Part shown: positions 6,762-16,092 of the stretch, piece after piece
How the letters are laid out: the number at the start of each line of letters is the position of its first letter
Position numbering within the stretch: the first letter of the stretch is position 1
Assembly: GCF_014306135.1 (NCBI RefSeq)
Contig: NZ_JACRWD010000005.1
Span: forward strand, 53,757 to 117,756
Direction: 5' to 3'
Origin: Paraclostridium hominis
GTDB lineage: Bacteria > Bacillota > Clostridia > Peptostreptococcales > Peptostreptococcaceae
Length of the DNA stretch: 64,000 nucleotides
The notes under the pieces: model-generated
The model's input: the letters and a program-made list of their open reading frames with translations, nothing else
Told to the model about the DNA's origin: nothing
Databases searched by the model: none
Made by a program: the position numbers and the translations under genes

Positions 6762-8225
6762 ATGGCAAAACTATTAAAAGAAGGATTAACTTTTGACGAT
6801 GTACTTTTAGTTCCTCAAAAGTCAGAAGTTTTACCTAAAGATGTTAACACACAAACTCAATTAACAAAAACTATAAAATTAAACATACCATTAATGAGTG
6901 CAGGTATGGATACAGTTACTGAATCTAAAATGGCTATTTCAATGGCAAGACAAGGTGGTATAGGAATAATACACAAAAACATGTCTATAGAAGAGCAAGC
7001 TTTAGAAGTTGATAAAGTAAAAAGAAGCGAAAGTGGAGTTATAGTTGACCCATTTTACTTATCAAAAGATCACACAATACAAGATGCTGATGATATAATG
7101 GCTAGATATAAGATATCAGGTGTACCTATAGTTGATGATAATAATAAGTTAATCGGAATAATAACAAATAGAGATATAAAATTTGAAGATGATTTTACTA
7201 AAAAAGTGGACGAGGTTATGACTAAAGAAAATCTTGTTACTGCTAGAGAAGGAATAAACTTAGTAGAAGCTCAACAAATATTAAAACAAAATAAAATAGA
7301 AAAATTACCTATAGTTGATGAAGAAGGTCATTTAAAAGGACTAATAACTATAAAAGACATAGAAAAGAAAATACAATATCCAAACTCTGCTAAAGATGCT
7401 CAAGGTAGATTATTATGTGGAGCAGCTCTTGGAATAAGTGCTGATTTAATGGATAGAGTAGAAGCTTTAGTAAAAGCTAATGTTGACGTAGTTGTACTTG
7501 ATAGTGCACATGGACATTCTATGGGTGTTATAAATGCACTTAAGAGTGTTAAAGCGAAATACCCAAATTTACAAGTTATAGCAGGAAATGTTGCAACTGC
7601 TAAAGCTACTGAAGATTTAATAAAAGCAGGGGCAGACTGTGTAAAAGTTGGTATAGGACCAGGATCTATCTGTACAACAAGAGTTGTTGCAGGTATAGGT
7701 GTTCCACAAGTAACAGCAGTTATGGATTGTGCTGAAGTTGGACATAAGTACGGGGTACCAGTAATAGCTGACGGAGGAATAAAATATTCTGGTGATATAG
7801 TTAAAGCATTAGCTGCAGGAGCATCTGTATGTATGATGGGATCAATGTTTGCTGGAACTGAAGAAAGTCCAGGAGAAACTGTATTATATAGAGGAAGATC
7901 ATATAAAACATATAGAGGAATGGGATCTATAGGAGCTATGGAAAAAGGTTCTAAAGATAGATACTTCCAAAATGATGCTAAGAAATTAGTTCCTGAAGGT
8001 GTTGAAGGAATGGTAGCATATAAAGGTAAAGCTGAAGATATAGTATACCAAATGATAGGTGGTATAAGAGCTGGTATGGGATACTGTGGAGCACCTACTA
8101 TAAAAGATTTAATGGAAAATGGTGAATTTATAAAAATAACAGCAGCTTCATTAAAAGAAAGTCATCCACACGACATAACAATAACTAAAGAAGCACCAAA
8201 TTACAGCACTCAAGGGGAGGTATAA
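6762..8225 (+). CDS. guaB: IMP dehydrogenase
   Basis: GuaB oxidises IMP to XMP with NAD, the committed step to guanine nucleotides. The 487-residue protein has the split TIM barrel with a pair of CBS domains inserted at about residues 95-210. The catalytic loop is GPGSICTTR with the nucleophilic cysteine. MGSMFAGTEESPGE and the flap region YRGMGSIGAM are also present. GGGGGC precedes ATG 6762. It lies behind the guanine riboswitch and only three bases before guaA, so both are attenuated by guanine. Confidence 0.98.
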   Translation: MAKLLKEGLTFDDVLLVPQKSEVLPKDVNTQTQLTKTIKLNIPLMSAGMDTVTESKMAISMARQGGIGIIHKNMSIEEQALEVDKVKRSESGVIVDPFYLSKDHTIQDADDIMARYKISGVPIVDDNNKLIGIITNRDIKFEDDFTKKVDEVMTKENLVTAREGINLVEAQQILKQNKIEKLPIVDEEGHLKGLITIKDIEKKIQYPNSAKDAQGRLLCGAALGISADLMDRVEALVKANVDVVVLDSAHGHSMGVINALKSVKAKYPNLQVIAGNVATAKATEDLIKAGADCVKVGIGPGSICTTRVVAGIGVPQVTAVMDCAEVGHKYGVPVIADGGIKYSGDIVKALAAGASVCMMGSMFAGTEESPGETVLYRGRSYKTYRGMGSIGAMEKGSKDRYFQNDAKKLVPEGVEGMVAYKGKAEDIVYQMIGGIRAGMGYCGAPTIKDLMENGEFIKITAASLKESHPHDITITKEAPNYSTQGEV

Positions 8226-8228
8226 AAT

Positions 8229-9767
8229 ATGAAAAAGCAACATGAATTAGTTTTAGTAATAGATTTTGGGGGACAATATAATCAATTAATAGCAAGAAGA
8301 GTTAGAGAAAATAACGTATATTGTGAAATATTACCTCATACAACAGATATCGAAGTAATAAAATCTAAAAATCCAAAAGGTATAATATTTACAGGAGGAC
8401 CTAATAGTGCATATTTAGAAGAGTCTCCTAAGATAAGTAAAGAAATATTTGAGCTAGGAGTACCTATACTTGGAATTTGTTACGGAGTTCAATTAATGGC
8501 TCACTTACTTGGTGGTAATGTAAGAAAAGGTAACAACAGTGAAAAAGAATATGGTAAAACTTCTATAACATACAATGCTTCAAGTATATTTGAAGGTATA
8601 GATACAAACACTGTTTGGATGAGTCATACAGACTTAATAGATACTCTTCCTGAAGGATTTGAAGTTGCTGCATACACTACTGATTGTCCAGTTGCTGCTA
8701 TGCATCATCCTGAGAAAAAATTATACGGAGTTCAATTCCACCCAGAAGTTGAACATTGTCTAGATGGAGATAAAGTTTTAAGAAACTTCTTATATAATGT
8801 TTGTGAAGTAAGTGGAGATTGGACAACAGATTCATTTATAGAAGAAAAAATAAAGGAAATAAAAGAAACTATAGGTGATAAGAAAGTACTTTGTGCATTA
8901 AGTGGTGGAGTTGATTCATCAGTTGCTGCTGTACTTGTTCATAAAGCTATAGGAGACAACTTAACTTGTGTATTCGTTGACCATGGATTACTTAGAAAAA
9001 ATGAAGGTAATGATGTTGAAAGAATATTTAGAGATAAGTTTGATATGAACTTAATAAGAGTTAACTGTGAAGATAGATTCTTATCTAAGTTAAAAGGTGT
9101 AACTGAACCTGAAGCTAAGAGAAAAATAATAGGTGAAGAATTTATAAGAGTATTCGAAGAAGAATCTAATAAATTAGGAAAAATGGATTTCTTAGTTCAA
9201 GGAACTATATACCCAGACGTTGTAGAAAGTGGACAAGGAGAGGCTGCTACAATAAAATCTCACCATAATGTTGGTGGAATACCTGAAGATATAGAATTCA
9301 AAATAGTTGAACCTTTAAGAGAATTATTCAAAGATGAAGTAAGAAAAATAGGTTTAGAACTTGGAATAGATTATGATTTAATATATAGACATCCATTCCC
9401 AGGTCCAGGACTTGGAATAAGAGTTATAGGTGAAGTAACTAAGGAAAAATGTGATATATTAAGAGAAGCTGATGCTATATATATGGACGAGCTTAAAAAA
9501 GCTGGGCTATATAGCAATATATGGCAAGCATTCGCAACTTTACCAGATGTAAAAACTGTTGGAGTTATGGGAGATGAAAGAACATATGCTTACTTAGTAG
9601 GTATAAGAGCTGTTACTTCTTCAGATGGTATGACTTCTGACTGGTATAAGATGCCATATGACGTATTAGAAAGAATATCTAATAGAATTGTTAATGAAGT
9701 TGATGGAGCTAACAGAGTAGTTTATGATATAACTAGTAAGCCTCCTGGAACTATTGAATGGGAATAA
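8229..9767 (+). CDS. guaA: GMP synthase (glutamine-hydrolysing)
   Basis: GuaA aminates XMP to GMP using glutamine and ATP. The N-terminal class I amidotransferase has the nucleophile elbow GICYGVQLM and the His/Glu pair in QFHPEVEH. The ATP pyrophosphatase domain starts with the PP-loop LSGGVDSSVAAVL. The C-terminal dimerisation domain ends in SKPPGTIEWE, which is universal for GuaA. The length, 512 residues, is standard. It is co-transcribed with guaB (RBS GGGGAGG inside the guaB end) and followed by a terminator. Confidence 0.98.
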   Translation: MKKQHELVLVIDFGGQYNQLIARRVRENNVYCEILPHTTDIEVIKSKNPKGIIFTGGPNSAYLEESPKISKEIFELGVPILGICYGVQLMAHLLGGNVRKGNNSEKEYGKTSITYNASSIFEGIDTNTVWMSHTDLIDTLPEGFEVAAYTTDCPVAAMHHPEKKLYGVQFHPEVEHCLDGDKVLRNFLYNVCEVSGDWTTDSFIEEKIKEIKETIGDKKVLCALSGGVDSSVAAVLVHKAIGDNLTCVFVDHGLLRKNEGNDVERIFRDKFDMNLIRVNCEDRFLSKLKGVTEPEAKRKIIGEEFIRVFEEESNKLGKMDFLVQGTIYPDVVESGQGEAATIKSHHNVGGIPEDIEFKIVEPLRELFKDEVRKIGLELGIDYDLIYRHPFPGPGLGIRVIGEVTKEKCDILREADAIYMDELKKAGLYSNIWQAFATLPDVKTVGVMGDERTYAYLVGIRAVTSSDGMTSDWYKMPYDVLERISNRIVNEVDGANRVVYDITSKPPGTIEWE

Positions 9768-9804
9768 GAAGTTTATTCAAACACTTTATTAATAAAATAT
9801 AAAA

Positions 9805-9834
9805 AAATAAAAAGCCTAGGCTTTTTATTTTTTT
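9805..9834 (+). terminator. Terminator after guaA
   Basis: The palindrome AAAAAGCCTAGGCTTTTT followed by a T-rich tract forms a short-loop hairpin typical of intrinsic termination. It separates guaBA from the purine permease 48 bases on. Confidence 0.7.
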
Positions 9835-9881
9835 ATATTTATAACAATTAATACTAAAATTATCAGCATCGGAGGAGCAAT

Positions 9882-11213
9882 ATGCAAAATACGAGTTCAT
9901 CTAAAGTTAATAGTACTTTAGAAAAAATTTTCAAGTTAAGCGCAAATAATACGAGTGTTAAAACTGAGGTTTTAGCAGGAGTAACGACTTTTATGACTAT
10001 AGCATACATATTAGTTGTAAATCCTAATATACTTGGACAAGCTGGTATGGATAAAGGCGCTGTATTTACAGCAACGGCAATAGCATCAGGTATAGGGTGT
10101 TTTATAATGGGATTACTTGCTAACTATCCTATAATCCTAGCGCCTAGTATGGGAATAAATGCATTCTTTACTTACACTGTAGTATTAGGAATGGGATATA
10201 CTTGGCAATTTGCATTATGTGCCATGTTTATAGAAGGTACTATATTCGTATTATTAACAGTAACTAATGTTCGTGAAAAAATAATAGAGTGTATGCCGGA
10301 TGTTTTAAAACATGCAATTACAGCTGGGATAGGATTATTTATAACATTTATAGGTCTTGTAAATGCAGGAATAGTGCAGCAAGGAGGAGCAATAATATCT
10401 TTAGGGAATATAAAATCTCCTGTAGTTTTACTTGCAATAATAGGTTTAATGATAGCTGCTACACTATTAGTAAAAAATGTAAATGGAGCATTTTTAATAT
10501 CTATAATAATAACATCTGCAATAGGTATGCTATTTGCAATAGTACCTATGCCAACTGGTGTAATTGATGTACCACCATCTATACAACCTGTATTTATGAA
10601 AGTATTTGATGTAAGTCGTAGTCAAATATTTAGTTTAGATATGTTAGTTATAGTTCTTACATTATTATTCGTTAATATGTTTGATTCAATTGGATTTTTA
10701 TTAGGAATAGCCCAAAGAGCTAATTTATTAGATAAAAATGGTAATATGCCAAATGTAAAAAAAGCATTATTAGCAGAGTCTGTTTCTACAACGATATCTT
10801 CAGTTTTAGGAACATCAACTTTAGCGACTACTGTAGAAAGTGGATCTGGAATAGCCGTAGGAGGAAGAACAGGTTTAACAGCTTGTATTACAGGAATTTT
10901 ATTTTTTATATCACTGTTTTTCGCACCATTATTTGTATCTATACCTGCGCAAGCAACAGCTCCAATACTTATACTAGTAGGATTTTTAATGGCAAGTTCT
11001 ATATTAAAAATTAATTTTGAAGATTTTACGGATGCTATACCAGCATTTATAACATTTGTAATGATGCCCTTATCATATAGTGTAGCAGATGGAATTATGT
11101 TTGGTATAATAGCTTACACTTTCTTAAAATTAGTTAGTGGAAAAAAAGAAGAAACAAAAATTTCAATGATTATATTAAGTGTAATATTTATTTTAAAATT
11201 TGCATTTTTATAA
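9882..11213 (+). CDS. Purine (hypoxanthine/guanine-type) permease, AzgA-like
   Basis: This membrane permease is of the AzgA/PbuG branch of the nucleobase/ascorbate transporter superfamily, which imports hypoxanthine, guanine or adenine with protons. It has about 12-14 hydrophobic segments in 443 residues. The family start TEVLAGVTTFMTIAYILVVN is present, as are APSMGINAFFTYTVV, STTISSVLGTSTLATTVES and GGRTGLTA. RBS GGAGGAG lies before ATG 9882. It sits directly after guaA and has a close paralogue at 13208. The exact base transported cannot be told from sequence. In APSMGIN and DSIG it differs slightly from the paralogue (APGMGLN, DTVG), so specificity may differ. Confidence 0.9.
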   Translation: MQNTSSSKVNSTLEKIFKLSANNTSVKTEVLAGVTTFMTIAYILVVNPNILGQAGMDKGAVFTATAIASGIGCFIMGLLANYPIILAPSMGINAFFTYTVVLGMGYTWQFALCAMFIEGTIFVLLTVTNVREKIIECMPDVLKHAITAGIGLFITFIGLVNAGIVQQGGAIISLGNIKSPVVLLAIIGLMIAATLLVKNVNGAFLISIIITSAIGMLFAIVPMPTGVIDVPPSIQPVFMKVFDVSRSQIFSLDMLVIVLTLLFVNMFDSIGFLLGIAQRANLLDKNGNMPNVKKALLAESVSTTISSVLGTSTLATTVESGSGIAVGGRTGLTACITGILFFISLFFAPLFVSIPAQATAPILILVGFLMASSILKINFEDFTDAIPAFITFVMMPLSYSVADGIMFGIIAYTFLKLVSGKKEETKISMIILSVIFILKFAFL

Positions 11214-11220
11214 TATGATT

Positions 11221-11261
11221 AAAATCTATAAGTATATGTTAGTATGCTTATAGATTTTTTT
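11221..11261 (+). terminator. Terminator after first purine permease
   Basis: AAATCTATAAG and CTTATAGATTT pair around a 14-base loop and are followed by a T run. Confidence 0.75.
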
Positions 11262-11573
11262 GATATTAAAAAATAAAAATAAAATAATAAATATGATAAA
11301 TATATTACTTAAAAATATAAAAAAATATAGTGTTTATCTTATAAATATAAAATGTATTTATAGAGGATATGATAATTAATATCAGTTTAAAAATCTTAGT
11401 TTCAATTCAGTATTTTCTTTATATTTAAAATTAAGAATAAGATTGTTAAAAATAAAACTATATTTTGAATATAATATATTTTTACGTAATGTAATAATTA
11501 TGTAAACAAAAAACGCGAGGTTTTTGTCAAATATTGTTATATAATTATATAAAACAACTAAGGGGTGAGTTCT
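11262..11573. other. Intergenic region without recognised gene
   Basis: The stretch is very A/T-rich. The only notable structure is an 8-bp hairpin ACAAAAAAC...GTTTTTGT around GCGAG near 11504-11528, just before the MFS gene; it lacks a T tail and could be an operator. A small frame after AGAGGAT near 11369 is only 18 codons and is not supported. Confidence 0.4.
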
Positions 11574-12971
11574 ATGGAAGAGAAGTTAGTTGGTATAATT
11601 ACAAGCAATGACAAGAATTGGGACAGCAGATGGAAATATAATTGTGCCATATTTATTGTTAGTTACATTTTTATGGGAGCTGTTACAGGTATAACAAATG
11701 ATTCATATATATCATACCTAAATTTAACAGTACCGAATGTTGTAAAGGCTTTACCAATGTATACCTCAATAGCAACTTTCATCATGGCAATGACACTTTT
11801 ATTAGTTCACAAATTAGGGTATAAGAAAATTATATTATTTGCACCAATAGCATTAATAGGTGCGCTACTATCTTGTATTTATAGTAGTAATGCGAAAGTA
11901 ATTCTAATCTCAAACATCTTAGTTAACATAGGGGCTGGTATGTTCGACTTCATATATCCTCTAATGTTTACATCATACACACCAAAAGAAAAAAGAATTT
12001 CAATGTTTTCAAGAGTAATGTATTGCAACTTAATAAGTCAATCACTTTTAACATTTTTAAATGGGAAAGTGGTTGTTTGGAAATTTAGTAGATATTTAGG
12101 AATTGATTATAATCAAGCTTCAACTTTATCTGAAAATGCCAGTAAATTAAATTCAACTCAAATGAGTTATTATATAAATTCATATAGATTTGCTTTATGG
12201 ATCGCAATAATATTTACTGTTTTAGCATTAATTTGTTTAGTTTTTTTAAGAGAAAGAGTTGAAGATTATAGAGAATCAGAAGAAGAGATAATTGCTAGAA
12301 AAGCAGAAAAGAAATTTGATTTTAAGATATTTCTTAATAAGCATATAATAATGTGGGTTGTAATATTTAGTATAATACGATTTGGAGCATTGCTTATAAC
12401 TCCATACTTCCCAATATATTTAAATAACTTTTTACATATAAGTAGGGGTACAGTTTCAACAATAATTACATTACAAACTTTAGCTATGGTACTAGGATTT
12501 CTTGCTGCACCATATTTAGAGAAAAAACTTGGATCTATAATAACTATATCAGCATCTATGATGCTATGTATACCACTTATGATAATAATGGCAAATGGAG
12601 CTATGCTTGGAGGAAACATAGCATGGATAATAGGAGGAGTTTTATTTTTAAGATCTGGATTTGCTAATGCATCAAATCCTATACAGCAATCACTGCCACT
12701 TACATTTGTACCTAAAAATTTGGCTCCAGCATATAGTTCATTTATACTTATATCAAACTCTATAGTCGGTATATTTGCAGGTATATTTGCTAGATATTCA
12801 TTATTAAAAACTGATGCAGGTTATGGTAGAGCATATTATATAGCAAGTGCATTGTACTTTATAGCTTCAATACTATTATTGATTATATTTACTAAAAAGT
12901 ATAATAGAGGGTTAAGTGAAAGTGAAATTAAAGAGCATGAAGTTAAAGAAGAAATTGTAGAAGCTAATTAA
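11574..12971 (+). CDS. Major facilitator superfamily transporter
   Basis: This is a 12-helix MFS permease of 465 residues, located in the cytoplasmic membrane. The N-terminal half is followed by a cytosolic linker rich in charged residues (ERVEDYRESEEEIIARKAEKK, about residues 225-245), and the C-terminal half starts near IIMWVVIFSIIRFGALL. ATG 11574 is chosen over the in-frame GTG at 11565 because AAGGGG (11560-11565) is well spaced only for the ATG. The substrate is unknown. It lies between two purine permeases, but each gene has its own terminator, so a purine role is only a guess. The charged C-terminal tail is cytosolic. Confidence 0.85.
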   Translation: MEEKLVGIITSNDKNWDSRWKYNCAIFIVSYIFMGAVTGITNDSYISYLNLTVPNVVKALPMYTSIATFIMAMTLLLVHKLGYKKIILFAPIALIGALLSCIYSSNAKVILISNILVNIGAGMFDFIYPLMFTSYTPKEKRISMFSRVMYCNLISQSLLTFLNGKVVVWKFSRYLGIDYNQASTLSENASKLNSTQMSYYINSYRFALWIAIIFTVLALICLVFLRERVEDYRESEEEIIARKAEKKFDFKIFLNKHIIMWVVIFSIIRFGALLITPYFPIYLNNFLHISRGTVSTIITLQTLAMVLGFLAAPYLEKKLGSIITISASMMLCIPLMIIMANGAMLGGNIAWIIGGVLFLRSGFANASNPIQQSLPLTFVPKNLAPAYSSFILISNSIVGIFAGIFARYSLLKTDAGYGRAYYIASALYFIASILLLIIFTKKYNRGLSESEIKEHEVKEEIVEAN

Positions 12972-12983
12972 AAAATTATTATA

Positions 12984-13044
12984 AATAAACTATCTTGAGA
13001 TATTAGATGTTATAAAACAAATATTTTAAGATAGTTTATTTTTT
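12984..13044 (+). terminator. Terminator after MFS transporter
   Basis: AATAAACTATCTT and AAGATAGTTTATT form the stem, with an inner ATAT extension, and TTTTTT follows. Confidence 0.75.
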
Positions 13045-13057
13045 ATTGTAGTAAACA

Positions 13058-13168
13058 TTGATAAAATACGAATATAAAATAAAAATAATATTAAAATATT
13101 CGTAAAATATCTTGAAAAAGTATCCGTCATAAAATATAATTAGGGTATAAGGTTGGTAAAATACGAAC
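13058..13168 (+). promoter_or_regulatory. PurR-like operator cluster upstream of second purine permease
   Basis: The element TTGATAAAATACGAATAT (13058-13075) and the related TTGGTAAAATACGAAC (13153-13168) flank an inverted copy ATATTCGTA (13096-13104). The CGAA cores resemble the PurR boxes of Firmicutes. A third copy, TTGATAAAATACGTAT, lies upstream of purE at 16115. The second copy would overlap a -35 (TTGGTA) with TATAAT at 13174-13179 nearby. This predicts joint control with purE. Confidence 0.5.
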
Positions 13169-13207
13169 GAAATTATAATTATATTTTATAAAAATAGGAG
13201 GAAGGAT

Positions 13208-14542
13208 ATGCAGATAGCACAAACTTCAAAGGGAAATAAATCTATTTTAGATAGGATTTTTAAGTTAAGCGAACATAATACAACTGTTAAGACTGAAATT
13301 ATAGCAGGAATAACAACATTTATGACAATGGCTTATATATTAGTAGTAAATCCTAGTGTATTAGGGGATGCTGGGATGAACAAAGATGCTGTATTTGCTG
13401 CAACTGCTATAGCAGCATTTATAGGAAGTTCTGTAATGGGACTATTAGCAAATTACCCAATAGCACTTGCGCCAGGTATGGGATTAAATGCATTCTTTGC
13501 ATATACAGTAGTTTTACAAATGGGTTATAGCTGGCAATTTGCTTTATGTGCAGTTTTAATAGAAGGTTTAATATTTATATTATTAACAGTAACTAATGTA
13601 AGAGAAAAAATAATTGACTGTATACCGAAAGTTTTAAAGCATGCAGTTACAGCAGGTATAGGATTATTTATAGCTTTTATAGGATTAGTAAATGCAGGAA
13701 TAGTTGAAGGTGGAGGTGCTATATTACAATTAGGTAATATGCAAAGTCCAACGGTTTTATTATCTATAGCAGGTTTAGTAATAGCAGCTGTATTACTTTC
13801 TAAAAATGTTAAAGGTACATTTTTACTAGCTATGGTAGTTACTACTGCAATAGGAATTGTTGCTGGATTAGTTCAATTACCTTCAGCTATAGTTTCATCA
13901 GTACCATCTTTAAAACCAGTATTTTTACAAGCATTTTCAGTTCCAGTTAATCAAATATTTAGTTTAGATATGATAGTAGTAGTATTTACATTCTTATTTG
14001 TAGATTTATTTGATACGGTAGGGTGCTTAGTAGGAGTAGCATCTAAAGGAAACATGTTAGATGAAAATGGTAAATTACCAAAAGCTAAGCAGGCATTATT
14101 CGCAGATGCTATAGCAACTACAACAGGATCATTACTTGGAACTTCAACTGTTACAGCTTATGTTGAAAGTGCTTCAGGTATAGGAGAAGGTGGAAGAACT
14201 GGATTAACTGCAATAACAACAGGCTTATTATTTTTACTTTCATTATTCTTTGCTCCGATATTTACTGCAATACCAGCACAAGCAACTGCTCCAGTACTTA
14301 TATTAGTTGGAGTTATGATGGCAAGTTCATTACTTGAAATAGATTTTAGCGATTTTACTAATGCAATACCAGCATTTTTAACATTTGCAATGATGCCTTT
14401 AGCATATAGTATAGCAGATGGTATTATATTTGGAATAATATCATTTACAATATTAAAGTTAGCTACAGGAAAGAAAAAAGAAGTTAATTTATCATTAATA
14501 TTACTTTCGATAATGTTTATACTAAAGTTTATATTATTATAA
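13208..14542 (+). CDS. Purine permease, AzgA-like (second paralogue)
   Basis: This is a 444-residue polytopic membrane permease closely similar along its whole length to the one at 9882 (for example TEIIAGITTFMTMAYILVVN and NVREKIIDCIPKVLKHAVTAG). It belongs to the AzgA/PbuG-type hypoxanthine, guanine or adenine importers. Motifs APGMGLNAFFAYTVV, VDLFDTVG and SLLGTSTVTAYVESASG match the best-studied members better than the first copy does. RBS AGGAGGAAGG precedes ATG 13208. PurR-like sites upstream suggest repression when purines are ample. A bidirectional terminator follows. Confidence 0.9.
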   Translation: MQIAQTSKGNKSILDRIFKLSEHNTTVKTEIIAGITTFMTMAYILVVNPSVLGDAGMNKDAVFAATAIAAFIGSSVMGLLANYPIALAPGMGLNAFFAYTVVLQMGYSWQFALCAVLIEGLIFILLTVTNVREKIIDCIPKVLKHAVTAGIGLFIAFIGLVNAGIVEGGGAILQLGNMQSPTVLLSIAGLVIAAVLLSKNVKGTFLLAMVVTTAIGIVAGLVQLPSAIVSSVPSLKPVFLQAFSVPVNQIFSLDMIVVVFTFLFVDLFDTVGCLVGVASKGNMLDENGKLPKAKQALFADAIATTTGSLLGTSTVTAYVESASGIGEGGRTGLTAITTGLLFLLSLFFAPIFTAIPAQATAPVLILVGVMMASSLLEIDFSDFTNAIPAFLTFAMMPLAYSIADGIIFGIISFTILKLATGKKKEVNLSLILLSIMFILKFILL

Positions 14543-14564
14543 TATAATATTTAAAAAATAAAAT

Positions 14565-14610
14565 AAAAAAAGGTTAAATACACATTTTAATATGTATTTA
14601 ACCTTTTTTT
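14565..14610. terminator. Bidirectional terminator between permease and rubrerythrin
   Basis: AAAAAAAGGTTAAATACA pairs with TGTATTTAACCTTTTTTT. The A and T flanks serve both converging genes. Confidence 0.85.
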
Positions 14611-14620
14611 ATACTTAGTT

Positions 14621-15202
14621 TTAGAAGTTGTCTGCTCTTACTTCATAGTATCCTTGTGGGTGTTTACAAGCTGGACATACTTGTGGAGCTTCATTTCCTA
14701 CATGAACATATCCACATACTGTACATATCCATTCTTGTGGTTCAGATTTTTCAAATACTGTTTTTTCTTCTATATTTTTAGCTAATCTTAAAAATCTATC
14801 TCTATGATGAGCTTCTATTCCATGTATATGAGTGAAAGAAGCTGCTATTTCTTCAAATCCTTCTTCTCTAGCTTCAGCAGCGAATTTTAAGTAAAGGGTA
14901 TCTTCTTCATCTTCTCCTTTTGCTGCAAATTTTAAGTTTTCTAAAGTGCTAGCCATTCCTACACCATATGATCCAGTTACTTGAACATCTTCTCCAGTAA
15001 AATCATTTAATAAGTATCTAAAAAATATTTTAGCATGCATTTCTTCATTATGAGCAGTTTCATCAAATACATCACCTATTTGAACAAATCCTTCTTTTCT
15101 AGCTATTTTAGCATAGAATTGATATTTGTTTTTAGCTTGTGATTCTCCTGCAAATGCATTCATTAAATTTTGTGCTGTTTTAGTTCCTTTTAAAGATTTC
15201 AT
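14621..15202 (-). CDS. rbr: Rubrerythrin
   Basis: Rubrerythrin is a cytosolic peroxidase that reduces hydrogen peroxide in anaerobes using electrons from rubredoxin or NADH oxidoreductases. The 193-residue protein has an N-terminal ferritin-like four-helix bundle with di-iron ligands in FAGESQAKNKY and DETAHNEEMHAKIF, a second ligand pair in AAEAREEGFEE and IHGIEAHHRDRF, and a C-terminal rubredoxin domain with WICTVCGYVH and CPACKHP. The start MKSLKGTKTAQ at 15202 is chosen because AGGAG lies just upstream; a longer frame to 15262 has no RBS. A PerR-like inverted repeat lies upstream. Confidence 0.96.
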   Translation of the reverse strand: MKSLKGTKTAQNLMNAFAGESQAKNKYQFYAKIARKEGFVQIGDVFDETAHNEEMHAKIFFRYLLNDFTGEDVQVTGSYGVGMASTLENLKFAAKGEDEEDTLYLKFAAEAREEGFEEIAASFTHIHGIEAHHRDRFLRLAKNIEEKTVFEKSEPQEWICTVCGYVHVGNEAPQVCPACKHPQGYYEVRADNF

Positions 15203-15327
15203 CTTTAATTCATCTCCTAAGTATAAATTATAAATTTTAATTATTTTATATAGATACCACATAAAATTAAATTAAAACAATTTAATTAGATTTCTTATAT
15301 TTTCGTAATTTTAAGAATTAGTGAAAA

Positions 15328-15342
15328 ATAAAATTATTTTAT
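15328..15342. promoter_or_regulatory. Possible PerR-type operator
   Basis: ATAAAAT-T-ATTTTAT is a perfect 7-1-7 inverted repeat between rubrerythrin (left, minus) and the lipoprotein gene (right, plus). PerR boxes have the same 7-1-7 form (TTATAATNATTATAA) and rubrerythrins are common PerR targets. The region is so A/T-rich that chance is a real possibility. Confidence 0.3.
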
Positions 15343-15420
15343 TAAGCTGTTACTGAATGAAAATTAGTTAACTTGTGAACTATATTAGATAGTAAATTTT
15401 TCATAATATGGAGGTAACCT

Positions 15421-15780
15421 ATGAAATTATATAGTGTTTTAGTAACTAGTATATTTCTTTCAGGATTTTTAATTATAGGTTGTGCTAGTAGTTCAGACAG
15501 TGATAAAAATTATAATAAAGAAAATTTAAAAGAAACATCAATTAATAATGTAGATAAGAAACTAAGCAAAAAAGAGGCCAGTGATTTAGTAAAAAAATAT
15601 TTAGAAGATAAAAATTCTTATATACCCAATTTCATAGAAGTAGATAATGTTGATGGAGATAAATATATTGTTCATGCTTATGATGTTATAACAAATAAAG
15701 AGGAGAGTCATATAGCTACAAGTGGGTGGTTTGAGGTTAATATGTATACTGGAGAAATAGTTGATATAATGAATCAGTAA
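15421..15780 (+). CDS. Small lipoprotein of unknown function
   Basis: The 119-residue protein starts with a basic MK, a hydrophobic stretch and the lipobox LIIGC (cysteine at about residue 21), so it should be lipidated and anchored outside the membrane. The mature part begins with a Ser/Asp/Asn-rich linker. The second half, from KLSKKEASDLVKKYL to the end near GWFEVNMYTGEIVDI, looks like a single PepSY-like unit, which is an inference from pattern only. RBS GGAGGT precedes ATG 15421. A 43-residue membrane peptide gene follows. No specific function can be assigned. Confidence 0.8.
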   Translation: MKLYSVLVTSIFLSGFLIIGCASSSDSDKNYNKENLKETSINNVDKKLSKKEASDLVKKYLEDKNSYIPNFIEVDNVDGDKYIVHAYDVITNKEESHIATSGWFEVNMYTGEIVDIMNQ

Positions 15781-15855
15781 TGTTTTTAAAATGTAGAAAA
15801 ATATAGATGTTAGGAATATAATAATATATATAATATATTTTAATAGGGTGATAAT

Positions 15856-15987
15856 ATGAACACAAATCTTAAAAAGAAATTCTTGTTTTGGGGAATTGAT
15901 TTTTCATATGCTATTGTATTTGGATTAATAATAGGTGTAGATTTTGGGTTTGATGTAAGTAAAAGGTTGAATAAGTTTTTAGGATAA
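15856..15987 (+). CDS. 43-residue single-pass membrane peptide
   Basis: ATG 15856 is preceded by AATAGGGTGATAAT, an acceptable RBS. The frame encodes a basic N-terminus (MNTNLKKKFLFWG), one hydrophobic span (about SYAIVFGLIIGVDFGF) and a basic tail (SKRLNKFLG). A strong terminator begins 15 bases after the stop, which supports a real transcript end here. No family is recognised. It is probably co-transcribed with the lipoprotein gene 75 bases upstream. Confidence 0.6.
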   Translation: MNTNLKKKFLFWGIDFSYAIVFGLIIGVDFGFDVSKRLNKFLG

Positions 15988-16001
15988 TATAATGATTTTA
16001 T

Positions 16002-16055
16002 AAAAGTCACATACTTGCTATAAATATCTTTGATAGCAAGTATGTGACTTTTTTT
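16002..16055 (+). terminator. Strong terminator before the pur operon
   Basis: AAAGTCACATACTTGCTA and TAGCAAGTATGTGACTTT make an 18-bp stem followed by a T run. Confidence 0.9.
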
Positions 16056-16092
16056 ATTTAATTTATAAGATTAAAAACTTATATAAAAAACT

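Noticed and set aside
10289..10567. Alternative plus-strand frame inside the first purine permease
   Set aside because: Cys/Asn/Tyr-rich product from an out-of-frame reading of a conserved transporter, with no RBS.
11504..11530. Promoter TTGTCA...TATAAT before the MFS gene
   Set aside because: The two boxes are only ten bases apart, too close for a sigma-A promoter.
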